From Rhinopithecus roxellana (Eukaryota > Chordata > Mammalia > Primates > Cercopithecidae), in the NCBI RefSeq assembly GCF_007565055.1, contig NC_044560.1, positions 86,681,295 to 86,745,294 of the forward strand: a stretch of DNA of 64,000 nt. The letters are read 5' to 3'. A program made the translations under genes and the position numbers. Below the pieces are notes generated by a model. The model did not search any database. It saw only the letters and a list, made by a program, of their open reading frames with translations, and was not told the DNA's origin. This document shows, piece by piece, positions 53,755-64,000 of the stretch (its first letter is position 1; each line of letters begins with the position of its first letter).

Positions 53755-54537
53755 TGTATCCTGTTTTGTTAATCAAGGGCAGTGTTGTAAGGAATACTCT
53801 AGCACTGTATAATTAATACGGCCAGTGCTCACACAGCAATCCTGGCCACTCCATAATTTTCAGAGCTCAAAGCCTGAAGAATAAAAAGCTCCAGGAAGGC
53901 AGGGATGTCCATGTCCACAGGAAGACAAAAAAGCAGCTGTAGAGATGCCTGTTATTCATTCACCAGAGGCTTTTCCAGTGAGGACACCAGAGAATTATTC
54001 ACCCCCAAGTGAAAGGGTATCTGTGGCTGTGTTCACCTACCCACATATATGCCAGGGACTTAAGTGGCAGGGACACAGAAATCTCCAGAGATGGCCAGTA
54101 TCAGCCTGAACAGGGTTTTGCAAAAGGCCATGCCATCAAGACCCAATGATGGACAGTGGGTAAGCCTCTTGGCAAACAGACAGATGTCAGAGCCAAGAGA
54201 GGCTAGCAGTGAGTAGCCAGATCCAGGTCCCAGGGCCTGAGGTGTCAGGCAAGGAGACCAGAGAAGATGAGAGGAATTTCTCATCCAGGAAATAGGACAG
54301 GCATAAGGGTTATTCATAGGTGGATAATTTCTCAATGTCAGTATTCTCAGGAAGAAAGGGGTGGGTAGGATCAAGGTGTTTCAGCTTCAAAGACCTTGTC
54401 CCTTCCCACCCATTCATTTACACGTATCATAGTTACAGAGTGCTTATTTTGTGCCAGGTACTGTGTTGGGAATTCAGAGCAGAATCAGAACTGGTTGTGG
54501 TCTTGGGGAGCTCCTTGTTTAGAAAGGGAAACAGAAG
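53755..54537. other. Mostly unique DNA, no gene seen
   Basis: An old SINE/LINE-like piece at about 54395-54530 (cagagtgcttattttgtgcc, aggtactgtgttgggaattc). Confidence 0.4.
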
Positions 54538-54840
54538 GCCTGGTGTGGTGGCTCACGCCTGTAATTCCAGCACTTTGGGAGGCCGAAGCGGACAGATCAC
54601 TTGAGGCTAGGAGTTTGAGACCAGCCTGATCAACATGGTTAAACCACATCTCTACTAAAAATACAAAAATTAGCCAGGCATGGTGGCACATGCCTGTAAT
54701 CCCAGGCACTTGGAAGGCTGGGGCACAAGAATTGCTTGAACCTGGGAGGCAGAGGTTGCAGGAGCCAAGATTACACCACTGCACTACTCCAGCCTGGGAG
54801 ACAGAGCCAGACCCTGTCTCAAAAAAAAAAAAAAAAAAAG
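54538..54840 (+). mobile_element. Alu
   Basis: Starts ggcctggtgtggtggctcac; A19 tail. Confidence 0.92.
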
Positions 54841-54929
54841 AAAGAAAAAAGGAATAGACAGAAGAATGGGCTATAACAATGTAATGGGCCCGGCAACAGA
54901 GCCAGGAGGCAAAAGTAGTAAGCCCAAAA

Positions 54930-55345
54930 AAGGGTAAGGAAAGGCTTCACAGAGGTGATTTTTTTTTTTTTTTTTTTTAAAGAGATGGGAGTCTTGCTAG
55001 GTTACCCAGGCTGATCTCGAACTCCTGACCTTAAGTGATCCTCCCACCTTATCCTCCCAACATTCTGGGATTACAGGCATGAGCCACTACACCCAGCTAG
55101 CACAGAGGTGATATTTGAGCCAGGCCTTGAGGGATGAATAAGAGCTCACTAAGAGAAAGCAAGAGAAGGCATAGGAGACTGCATTTTCAGAGTGAGTTCA
55201 GGAAACACCCCATAGGCCAGTGTGGCTGGAGCTCGGTGGGAAATGGAGGTAAGGTAAGGCTAGAAGATAAAGTTGGCCCAGTTGTGAAAGTTCTTGACCA
55301 CCATCCAGGGAGCTTGGGCTCTATCCTGGGGGCAGCAGGGAAATA
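54930..55345 (-). mobile_element. L2 LINE relic (reverse), split by the FLAM
   Basis: aaggcttcacagaggtgat and, after the insertion, tatttgagccaggccttgag, gagggatgaataagagctc, gtgtggctggagctcg and ttgggctctatcctgggg match reverse L2. Confidence 0.7.
54960..55100 (-). mobile_element. Alu left monomer (FLAM-like) with TSD
   Basis: T20, agagatgggagtcttgctag to gagccactacacccagc. TSD cacagaggtgat on both sides. Inserted in L2. Confidence 0.88.
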
Positions 55346-56439
55346 ACTGAGGAAGCCCTCAGAGTTTCCATATCAGAACAAAGCAAAATCCTGGATGACA
55401 AACTACGTTGTTAACTTGCTTTCTTCTCTCTTCCTGAGGTCACATCATCTGTCAACTTCCCCACGTGGCTTTGGGAACTTAGGCAAATCAAATCATTTTA
55501 AGCTTTTTGGGCTAAATAAAATAATATGCCTTAAAAATTGTTCAATACCATAGCGATGAACGTTGTTACTTGGGCTCCCAAGACCAGGCACAACCCCAGA
55601 GGACCTTTGACATGCCAAAGAGCCTTTAGGGCAGATTAGAACGAGAATTATTCCCCAGAATTGGTTCATCTTGGGAAAGGAAGGCCTAGGAAGCTGGTGG
55701 CCTAGTTGTTTTGTTCATCCATTTCTCTACTGCGTCTTAAAGGTAAAGCACCTCTTTAGTCTATCAAGAAATTACTATGTGTTTACCTTAGGTAAAATAT
55801 GCCCATTCCCCTATCTTCCATCTTGGCTGTTTTCCCAGCTGTAAACTGACAATTAGAAGTTTTAAAGCATTTCTAGAGCCTTGAAGTCATTTCTTTTTCC
55901 TCAACAAAATCTTTGCAATATATCCAGTTTGAGATCTCTCTTCCCCTAAACCCTCCACCTAAGGGCTCTGAGGGAACTTCAGGGAAGCTTTTAAAGTTCG
56001 GCAGGGCACAGCTGCAAATCCACTGCACCAGATGAACCCAGGAAATAAATCCTCCCCCTGTCCCCGACCCTGTTCCCCTTCTCACCCACCCCTTCCAAGG
56101 CAAAAGGGAGAAACAGGTCTTTTTGGAGCTGCTGGAAGAATGAAAGGTCATATAAACTCTTTCTCTCCAGTGCACTCAAGCGATCACCAGGAGACCAGAA
56201 AAGCCAAATCCAGGGTCCCAAGGCTCTTGATCATCCAGGGCCCACAACAGAGGGAGTAAGCTAGACGGAGAAGCTGAAGTGAAGGAGGAATGAGAGAAGG
56301 GGGTGCCTGTTCCACCCCCTTCCTAGCAGCTGCCTCTGTGGGCTCCGTAATCCCCATGCCCTCTCCCCCACCCCACCCTCCGGCCGCCCACCTCTCCTCC
56401 ACCCACCCCATTCATCAGTAGGAGGCCACTGTATCAGCA
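55346..56439. other. Unique, repeat-poor DNA, no gene seen
   Basis: No Alu from 55.1 to 58.9 kb, the longest Alu-free stretch outside C1orf216. C-rich at 56340-56410. Confidence 0.4.
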
Positions 56440-56790
56440 CAGCCTTTCAAGGCCTGACAGTTCCTTTCTGGGTGCCCCCCACATGTAACCACTTAACCCC
56501 CAGCACAAAGGCCCAGGCTGAATGGGCTTGGAGCCGGTGGCTCGTGCAGAGGGGGAGGCCTCAATAGGATTTGGGGAGCTGGGTGTATAAACCGCTCTGC
56601 TCCAGCAGCCCTCAATGGAGGAGCTGGAGTCGGGGCATGTGCCGAGGGGAGGAGCTCGGCAGCTGCATCCCGCCCATGAACAATGATTTATTCATTCTCC
56701 TGGCACGCACAGAGAAGACAGGCTGGGGAAACATGGCCCCACAAATCGCCCTCAGCCTCAGCTGATTCCCACGGCAATCACTGCAGTTCA
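56440..56790. promoter_or_regulatory. Promoter-like unique block with TATAAA
   Basis: Non-repetitive GC-moderate block containing gtgtataaaccg (TATAAA at 56586-56591, plus), followed by a cagcagccctcaatgg start-like region and a 22-codon open frame from 56614. An ATTCATTC-type A/T stretch follows at about 56680. It sits in a long repeat-poor stretch (55.3-58.5 kb), which is unusual for this window. An enhancer or non-coding RNA start is possible; no gene is recognised. Confidence 0.25.
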
Positions 56791-58519
56791 GAGTGCCCCC
56801 TCCCACTTGTAATGTTTTGCCTCAAGCTTACCCTTCCTCTTCCTTGTAAGGAAGTAGACTACATTACGGGAGGCCTTAAGTAGCCTTAAGTTCAAGCAAG
56901 CATCATTCTTTGAGTTGGTTGCACGCAAACTCAACCTCACTCTCTCTGAAAGCTTCCTGGCCAGGTTTTCCTCACACCCATTTCACAGCCACAGAAACAG
57001 ATGCAGACAGAAAAAAAAAAAAGGCGCATAGCAAAGCCTATCTCAGGATGGCCTCCAGCAGGGAGCTGGAGAGCTTAGCCCAGGAGTAAGTGACAGGTGA
57101 TGGGAATGTAGTAAATGTTTGCTGGATGAGTTAGTGGCTGCTAACAAAAGGTAGTGCGCTTGCTGCTCTCACTCCTCTTCCCAGACCCTTTCCTCCTTCC
57201 TGTAGCCACATCCATCTGGCTCCAATTCCCAGAAGAATCTCTTGGAAATCTTTGGGGATGAGGGGACAGAATGAAGACAGGTAAGCAAAGATGCTAAAAC
57301 CTGTAGATAAACAATGCTGGGCCGGAGTGGGCGGGGGGGGGCGGGGGGCGGTTTCAAGAAGTCAAATTGTGACAAGAGGAAATTTGTTCTCACCCTCTTG
57401 CCTCCATATGTCATGTCACCAGGGCCAGATCACACACACACACATCATCATAATAAATAAAACTGAAAATCAATACTGTTAGCAGAACAGGCAGAGCCAG
57501 AATGAAGCAACCATCCTCAGACTGGCCCCTGGGCCTACTGGCCCCAAGCTCATAATTACCTTGTCACACAGAAAACAAATCTATTGTAGGGGGTGGTAAG
57601 TGTAAGGGGTGGGAGATCCCAGGCACGGAGCTTGCCGGCCCGGGAGCAAGGGAAAGGGTGCAGTGGGAAGACGGATTGGCCTTCAGTGCTGGTGGTGCAG
57701 GAGCTTGAGACTAACAAACTAAGGCCTGGACAGTTTAAGAAAGTTTGTTGTTTTAGTCGGGAGGGTGGACACCTTAAGTGATCCTGCCCAATACTGGTGT
57801 GGGGCGTGAAGTAGCCTGGGAAAAGTCTTCAAGCCTACTCCTGGAGCCTCAGGAGGGCAGGTGGCTAGGATGCTGCTGCCCTCTGGTGGGCATAAAGAGA
57901 CAGTATCCACACCTCCAACGCTGGAAATCCATTGCAAAGGAGTCCGTTCTTTGTTGTTCTAAAGGCTTGGCCACCAGGACTATTGCATTCACAGCTTGGA
58001 TTTCCCAGGAAGCCAACTCTGAGAATGTTTAATGCGCTGGATGTTTATTAAGAACCTCCTTTGGGATCAACAGCTGTGGAAGAATGAGAATGAGCAGGAG
58101 TGGGCAGAGGAAGAAGCTGATCTACAGGACAAGGCTGTGACAGCCTTAGCCAACCCCACAGGGAGCTCTGAAGCTAGAATGGCCCTTGAGAGTTGACTCA
58201 AAATGAGCTAAGAAGGCCAGGGCTTTATACACCTGTTGCCATTGGATGTGGGCTATCCTTGACCTTGGACAAGGTGCTTTCTGAGGCAATTCCCACCCTG
58301 AAAGGCTGTCTGCATAGTGCTTCCAACAGCTGGGCCAACAAGGCCTTCATGGAAGGGTCCACCCTCCATACCATAAGTCATCAAATATTTGTCAAAGAAA
58401 CAGCAGGTTTAGATCATGCCTCAGGCTGCAGGCCCAGTTGGGACAGTCTACAAGTCTCAGTTACCGGGGCTGTTATGCACTGATCCTTGGAAACGGTGAG
58501 GGGGGGCTTAATGCTCAGA
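56791..58519. other. Unique, repeat-poor DNA, no gene seen
   Basis: G-rich run gcgggggggggcggggggcg at 57331-57350 and short (CA)n at 57426-57442. Frames of up to 96 codons have no recognised domain. Confidence 0.4.
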
Positions 58520-58685
58520 TTCATGGATTCATTCATTCAACGAGCATTTGTTGAGATTTACTGTGTGCCAGGCCTTGAGGCAGACACTTTACAAATTTTT
58601 TTAATTTAATCCTCACAACTGTGAAGCTAGTATTAACTCAGATTATTCAGATGAGATCAAGTTATTAAGTAGCTTTCACAGTCCA
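58520..58685 (-). mobile_element. MIR-type SINE
   Basis: cattcattcaacgagcattt, actgtgtgccaggccttgag and atttaatcctcacaactgtg. Confidence 0.65.
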
Positions 58686-58937
58686 ATGACACTGAAAAAA
58701 TGCCACTCACAATGGGACAAGTGCTATTGCTGCCACCAAAGATTTCTTAGGTCAGAAAGGGTCTTGGCTGTCTTCTGTGTGTGTGCATATGTTGCATATG
58801 TGTATGAACGGGATGGCTTGCCTTCTGCTTTCAGCCAGAACATTTCCTCTCTGGCAGCCAAGAGCTGTGCCTCAATAGCCTCCTGCTTTAATTCCTTCCT
58901 AAAAATGTTGCTGCCCAAGGTAACAAAACCACAAGCT

Positions 58938-59242
58938 TTTTTCTTTTTTTTTTCTTTTGAGACAGAGTCTCACTATGTCACCCAGGCTAGAGTGCAATGC
59001 TGCAATTTTGGCTCACTGCAGCCACAACCCTCAGGCTCAAGTGATCTTCCTACCTTAGCCTACCAAGTAGTTGGGACTACAGGCGCACGCCACCGTGCAC
59101 AGTTAATTTTTGTATTTTTTGTAGAGATGGGGTTTCACCATTTTGCCCAGGCTGGTCTCAAACCCCTGAGTTCAAGTAATCTCCCCTGCCTCAATCTCCC
59201 AAAGTGCTGGGATTACAGGCATGTGCCACCATGTTGGGCCCA
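58938..59242 (-). mobile_element. Alu
   Basis: ttttttcttttttttttctt tail, gagacagagtctcactatgt, ending ccatgttgggcc. TSD caaaaccacaagcttt on both sides. Confidence 0.93.
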
Positions 59243-59790
59243 AAACCACAAGCTTTACAAATTCCTGGTTGTAGCTACAGAGCAAGCCACCATTGCCCAA
59301 AAGGAAGCTGGGCTAGCTCCTTCCCTGGAAAGTCAATGGAGAGATAGCCCTGGATCCTCAGTGTTCTTTTAGCCGTCTGATCATCAGAAAGTTGAGATTG
59401 TAAGTTATTTCCTAATGTCTAACCTCCATATTTGCTGCAACTGTTTTGGGACAATAATGCTGAAGGGACAAGAGGCACAGGTTTCTGCTTCAGAAAACTG
59501 TCAGTACCCTGTACCTCTCACTAACCTGCCCACCCTGTGTAAGGGGCTGAGGGCTGGAAAGATAGAGAAAACTGTCAGCTGCTGTTCTTCTATAGCCCTG
59601 ATGGGTTCTCATCTTTGGTCAATTAAGACATCCAGCAACCTTAAGATCTTAATTTTCTCATTTAGATTCTAATCATAAATAACCTGAAGGAAAATGAAAG
59701 AGGGAGTATGCTTGGAAGTCATGGAACAATTTCTGGGTCTAACTACAGAGACATTCACTCAATCTCACCCTCCCCTCAACCATACATACA

Positions 59791-59842
<52 letters not shown>

Positions 59843-60690
59843 CTTCCCTCCTGGGCCCCCAGAACCTAATTTTTCACATTTGGAAAACCCAGATGATTTT
59901 TGCCTAGGTCCATCTGGTTTTCCAAATAACCTGTCTTTTTGATAAATAACGTAAGTTAAATTAGACAAGACAAACAAACAGAAGGGTAGGCAGTCAGCCT
60001 TTTCCCTTCCCTCAGCCTCTGAGAAAGAGATGAGGGCTGAAAAACCCAAACCATGGCTCACTCCCAATCCTGCCCCAGCACTTTCTACCCCTTGGACTAG
60101 GCAATAATTCTCCAGCCTGGAGCTGGGAGCTGCCTCTTCAGCCCTACCTCTAGCCCACCAGCCATCAAGAATACCATGGACTATGGTTCTCTCTAAAATG
60201 AAGGGAAGGAACTCAGGTGTCCAGCCCCATAACTCCTTCCAATCACCCTTAGGCTGTAGCTACTTCAAACTCCCTTTTCCCATTATGAATCCCACCACAG
60301 GGAAGAACTAAATCAATAAACTGAAAATGAAAAACCTTTAAGGTGAGAGGAGAGAGGACAAAAAGAGGGGATGGGAAGGATGTGGATGATACAGACCAAG
60401 ACGATACAACTACTAGGGACAGAAACCAGGCACCTTGGTCTCAAAAGGTAAAATCTGAGGTGACACTAGCCATACACAAGCCATGTCTATCTTCCCAGTT
60501 CACTGGAGAGTCCAAGCATACACACAGGCCTCCATTTCTACTGCTATAACAAGTCTCAGCACATGGCTAGCCACCAGTGGTGGACTATGGAGCTTTGTTG
60601 GGGCTTGGCTTCTCCTTCCCACTCAGCTCTACCCATTCCTCAGCAGTGGGTTAGCCTGCATTAGTGCAGCCTCTGAAATATGCACATTCA
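59243..60690. other. Mostly unique DNA, no gene seen
   Basis: Contains the (CA)n below. No exon recognised. Confidence 0.4.
59792..59840 (+). repeat. (CA)n microsatellite, pure
   Basis: About 24 uninterrupted CA units; the purest dinucleotide array in the window. Confidence 0.95.
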
Positions 60691-60810
60691 CTTCACATTA
60701 ATTTTTACGTTTGATCCTAACCATACCCTGTGAGCTAAACCAAGTCATTTCACATGAGCTCCATTTTCCAGCTGAGGAAAAAAGTTGAGAATGACTTACC
60801 CAAAGTCGTG
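60690..60810 (-). mobile_element. MIR SINE fragment
   Basis: tgatcctaaccataccctgt, ccattttccagctgaggaaa and gacttacccaaagtcg. Confidence 0.6.
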
Positions 60811-60949
60811 ATGCTTACAAGCTGCAGAAAGAGCAAGGACTAAAGCTCTCCACCTCTATTCTGTCCTACACTAGAAAGCTCCTCTGTATATAATTCAACT
60901 CCATGCGTTTCACCATTAGCTCTTCCAGGTCTCCCATGACTCACTGCTC

Positions 60950-61110
60950 AGAAAATTCATTGGATTATTTTATGTGCCAGGCATGGTGCTACCCAAAGCA
61001 TACATTTTTCAACTAAACAGATATGGTCTGTTTTCACAGTGCTTACAGTCTAGCAGGGAAAGCAAGCCTCGACAAACATTAAGGTAACACATCATGATGA
61101 TAGACCCAAA
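60950..61110. mobile_element. Old SINE/LINE-type fragment
   Basis: tatgtgccaggcatggtgct and cacagtgcttacagtctagc are common ancient-repeat words; family not assigned. Confidence 0.4.
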
Positions 61111-61122
61111 AGGAAACTTAAG

Positions 61123-61417
61123 GCTGTGTGAGGTGGCTCACACCTGTAATCCCAGCACTTTGGGAGCCCGAGGTAGGTGGATCACTTGAGGTCAGGAGTT
61201 CGAGATCAGCCTGGTCAACGTGGCAAAACCCCGTATCTACTAAAAATACAAAAATTAGCCAGGTGTGGTGGCACACACCTGTAACCTCAGCTACTTGGGA
61301 GGCTGAGGCAGGATAATTGATTGCCCGGGAGGCTGAGGTTGCAGCGAGCCAAGATCACATCACTGCACTCCAGCCTGGGTAACAGAGTGAGAATCCGTAT
61401 TAAAAAAAAAAAAAAAA
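61123..61417 (+). mobile_element. Alu
   Basis: Starts ggctgtgtgaggtggctcac, A15 tail. TSD aaggaaacttaa on both sides. Confidence 0.93.
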
Positions 61418-61507
61418 GGAAACTTAAACAGAGGTAGCCTAATTAGAGAAAGGGGTTGTAATGGTCAGAGAAGGCTTCTCTGAAGAAGTTAGACTTAAGC
61501 TAACACC
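61418..61507 (-). repeat. L2-like segment, first copy of a local duplication
   Basis: About 88 bases (gaaacttaaacagaggtagc to taagctaacacc) repeated at about 61728-61815 at roughly 90% identity. Confidence 0.88.
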
Positions 61508-61681
61508 TTCCCCGTCTCTATCAAAAATACAAAAATTAGCCAGGCATGGTGGTACATGCCTGTAACCATAGCTACTTGGGAGGCTGAGGCAGAATTGCTT
61601 GAACCGGGGAGACAGAGGTTGCAGTGAGCCGAGATCGTGCCACTGCACTCCAGCCTGGGCAACAGAGCAAGAATTCGTCTC

Positions 61682-61713
<32 letters not shown>

Positions 61714-61727
61714 GAAAGAAAAGAAAA
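61508..61727 (+). mobile_element. Partial Alu copied with its flank
   Basis: Begins abruptly at cccgtctctatcaaaaatac, mid-Alu, with no left monomer and no TSD. Tail A18 then (gaaaa)n. It is the second copy of the right part of the Alu at 61123. Confidence 0.88.
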
Positions 61728-62390
61728 GGAAACTTATACAAAGGTAACCTAATTAAGAAAGGGATGTTAATGGTCAGAGAAGGCGTCTCTGAGGAAATTA
61801 GGCTTAAGTTAACACCCTGAAAATTATGCATCAGTCAGACAAAGAGGGAGGATGTAGAGGAGGGCATTCCAGGAAAAGAGGACACTTTAGATGCTCCTGA
61901 GGCTGCACGTCATGAGAAAGAAGAGTAGACAGGAGGTTGGGAGGCAGAGCTATATCATGTATCGGCCAAGAGGAGTTTGAACTTTGAGTGCAGTGGAAGA
62001 CATTAAAAGATTTTAAGTAGGGAAGTATCATCTTCCAAATTACATTTATATAAAGGTCACCTCTGGCTGCTGTGCAGATTGGATGGAAGGGAAGCAAAAA
62101 CAGAAGTGGGGAGGTCAGGAGGCTATAGTAGGACCCTGGAAAGAAATGATGGAATATTGGACCAGGGTGCTGGCCATAGAGCTGGAAGAAATGAACTGAT
62201 TCAAGATGCAGTTTGGAAGTAGAAATAATAGAACTTGGAGACTGATTACAGGATTAAGGAAGGGGTCGAGAATGCTCTTCAGGTTTCCAGTCTGAATGAC
62301 TGGATATATGGAGGTACCTTTTACTGAAATGGCAAATACAGGAGGAAGAGCAGGTTTTTAGAGAAAATCACATTTTCATGTTAAGTTTGA
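61728..62390 (-). mobile_element. L2 LINE relic (reverse), starting with the second duplication copy
   Basis: gaaggcgtctctgaggaaatt, ggagggcattccaggaaaag, gtcacctctggctgctgtgc, ggaccctggaaagaaatgat and ggaccagggtgctggccata follow reverse L2. Confidence 0.7.
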
Positions 62391-62391
62391 G

Positions 62392-62677
62392 ATTTTTTTT
62401 TTTTTGAGATGGAGTTTCACTCTTGTTGCCCAGGCTGGAGTGCAATGGTGCAATCTCAGCTCACTGCAACCTCCACCTCCCAGGTTCAAGCAATTCTCCT
62501 GCCTCAGCCTCCCAAGCAGCTGGAATTACAGGCATGCCCGGCTTATTTTGTATTTTTAGTAGAGACGGGGTTTCTCCATGTTGGTCAGGCTGGTCTCAAA
62601 CTCCCAACCTCAAATGATTCACCTGCCTCCGCCTCCCAAAGTGCTGGGATGACAGGTGTGAGCCACCATGCCCGGCC
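62392..62677 (-). mobile_element. Alu
   Basis: T12, gagatggagtttcactcttg, ending ccatgcccggcc, with a short deletion at caggcatgcccggcttattt. TSD aagtttgagat on both sides. Confidence 0.93.
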
Positions 62678-62839
62678 AAGTTTGAGATATTTGAGAAACA
62701 ATGGGCCTTTAAGAAGTGGCCTACAAAATATGATATAATTGTGATACTGGTAATTTCTTTCTTTCATTCTCAAAGGAGGTGAATTTCTTTTTTTCTGGGA
62801 GCTACTGGCAATTTCTTATGCTTACAGAGTGGCGCTTGA

Positions 62840-62960
62840 CATAATGCACTGACATACATTTTCCAACTGAAGCCCCCCAGCAACTCTGAGACAGCCATGA
62901 CTTACTATCCTCATTTTATAAACAGAGGCTGTGAAAGGTGTAGTGTTATTTATTCAAACT
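62840..62960 (-). mobile_element. MIR SINE fragment
   Basis: ccagcaactctgagacagc, ctatcctcattttataaac. Confidence 0.5.
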
Positions 62961-63787
62961 GTGGTAGGCACCACTACATTCCAAACTGTGTGCCAGGCCA
63001 TGAGTAGGATATAAGGGTAGAAGATACAATACCATCTCAAGGATGACATAATCAAATAGTATCATGGGAACGAACACTCCTCCCAGAAATACTCTCCTCT
63101 ATCCTTAGGTGCACAAATCTCAGGACAGGATGCCCCAAGAGTGATTAGACATAACCCTAGGAGATAAAAACCAAAAACACCCCCTAAAAAGTCTTCCAGC
63201 CTGAGCATTAGAAACTCTCAAAGTGAGCAGAAGTTTGTAGAGAAGCAGTTGAGAAAATGAGGGATGCCAGAGATCTGAGCACCTTGTCTCTAGAGCTTTG
63301 GTGAATAAACTCTTACGGTTTATGGAAGAGACCCTAGTATGGCTGTGCAACTGTGAATTAATGAGATGAAATTAGAGACCTGTTTAAAGAGGTTAATACC
63401 ATGTATCCCTACTCAAGCGTATGGAACAAGGAAGAAACAAAAAGATTGACTGACACTGAGCATACCCTATCTCCCACGCTCCTGGGCTCTGATCCCTCCA
63501 AATATGTAATTTCCAAGCTAGTGGAGCTGAGTCCTCCTGCGAGCCATAGTGTCAGGTCCTGGGGCTTCAATTTCATTAAAACATAGCTGATACTGCTGGC
63601 TCAGTGCTTTGGGCAAAGGGCATAAGGGTCAGATCAAAACTGTCCATTTCAATGCTGTTACCAAGATCAAGGCTTAGCTTACTTTATAGCAGCTATCCTG
63701 GCATAAGAAAAAGTAACCCAGAGTTTAAGACTCAAGTTTTCTTTCTCCAAAGAGGGCTTTCTCCCAGGAGCCTCAATCAGAAACCAT
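62961..63787. other. Unique DNA, no gene seen
   Basis: If synteny with human holds, the 3' end of CLSPN (minus) would be expected near here, but I could not identify an exon. Confidence 0.35.
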
Positions 63788-64000
63788 TTTCTTTCTTTCT
63801 TTCTTTCTTTCTTTTTTTGAGAGGGAGTCTCACTCTGTTGCTCATGCTGGAGTAGAGTGGTGCGATCTCAGCTCACTGCAACCTCCACCTCACAGGTTCA
63901 AGCAATTCTCCTGTCTCAGCCTCCCAAGTAGCTGGGACTAAAGGCGCCTGCCACCACCACGCCTGGCTAATTTTTATATTTTTAGTAGAGACGGGGTTTC
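63788..64000 (-). mobile_element. Alu, cut by window edge
   Basis: (ttct)n tail at 63788-63812, T7, gagagggagtctcactctgt, running to the window end within the left monomer. Confidence 0.92.

Noticed and set aside
58686..59372. 228-codon plus frame
   Set aside because: The central third is an antisense Alu; the rest has no recognised similarity and no splice evidence.
62961..63787. CLSPN 3' exon expected from human synteny
   Set aside because: I searched the minus strand by eye for acceptors with open frames and found none convincing, so no feature is called.
1..64000. Dozens of 60-145 codon frames with words such as LSPRLECSGAISAHCNLRLPGSSDSPASASRVAG
   Set aside because: These are Alu elements read in antisense or sense frames; no splice or start context supports exonisation at any of them.

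Overview
This window is primate nuclear DNA, most likely from an Old World monkey. Roughly 70 Alu copies cover much of it, on both strands. They are mixed with older L1M, L2, MIR, MaLR LTR and DNA-transposon remnants. Several of the youngest-looking Alus (about 3967-4283, 8504-8807, 8953-9135, 11089-11372, 25932-26213, 30431-30725) carry 'gctcaagcctgtaatccc', 'gagatccggccactgcac' and 'actagc(c/t)gg' diagnostics. I associate these with the cercopithecid AluYR group rather than human AluY. A HERV-W (LTR17) solo LTR fits a catarrhine. Nothing bacterial, viral (other than endogenous) or CRISPR-like is present.

Only one protein-coding gene can be supported with confidence: C1orf216 (UPF0500 family), on the minus strand. 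Its 229-codon CDS (47105-46416) lies in one exon. A clean acceptor sits at 47111, a likely 5' UTR exon lies in a CpG island at about 49438-49650, and a polyadenylation signal lies at 44675-44670. From memory, human C1orf216 lies on 1p34.3 between PSMB2 and CLSPN on the same strand; no PSMB2 or core CLSPN coding exon is recognisable here. A 19-codon candidate terminal exon at 51711-51655 (minus) could be an alternative 3' end of that upstream gene, but this is tentative.

Layout. 1-9.6 kb: Alu- and L2-rich, with a complex Alu-in-Alu nest at 3.9-5.1 kb. 9.6-14.6 kb: one old plus-strand L1 (ORF2 to 3' end), broken by eight Alu or Alu-monomer insertions and by GA-rich microsatellites, one of which seems to have grown from a purine run inside L1 itself. 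14.6-28.5 kb: Alus, L2 and L1M fragments, a MaLR LTR, a three-layer Alu nest at 22 kb, and a 51-bp inverted copy linking 20.85 and 25.13 kb. 28.5-29.7 kb: THE1 LTR with a HERV-W solo LTR inside it. 30-37.8 kb: L1M, a hAT-like element, Alus and a candidate regulatory block at 32.7-32.96 kb. 37.9-38.5 kb: an orphan CpG island with a TATA-like box and a splice donor on the plus strand. 38.5-44.6 kb: repeats. 44.6-49.8 kb: C1orf216. 50-64 kb: Alus, L2 and MIR, a promoter-like block at 56.5-56.8 kb and a local duplication at 61.2-61.8 kb.

Nearly every open reading frame over 60 codons is an Alu, L1 or microsatellite read-through and is not annotated as a gene. Repeat subfamily names come from recognition of consensus sequence by eye, not from a search. 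Boundaries are good to a few bases where a target-site duplication (TSD) is cited and to about 10-30 bases otherwise.
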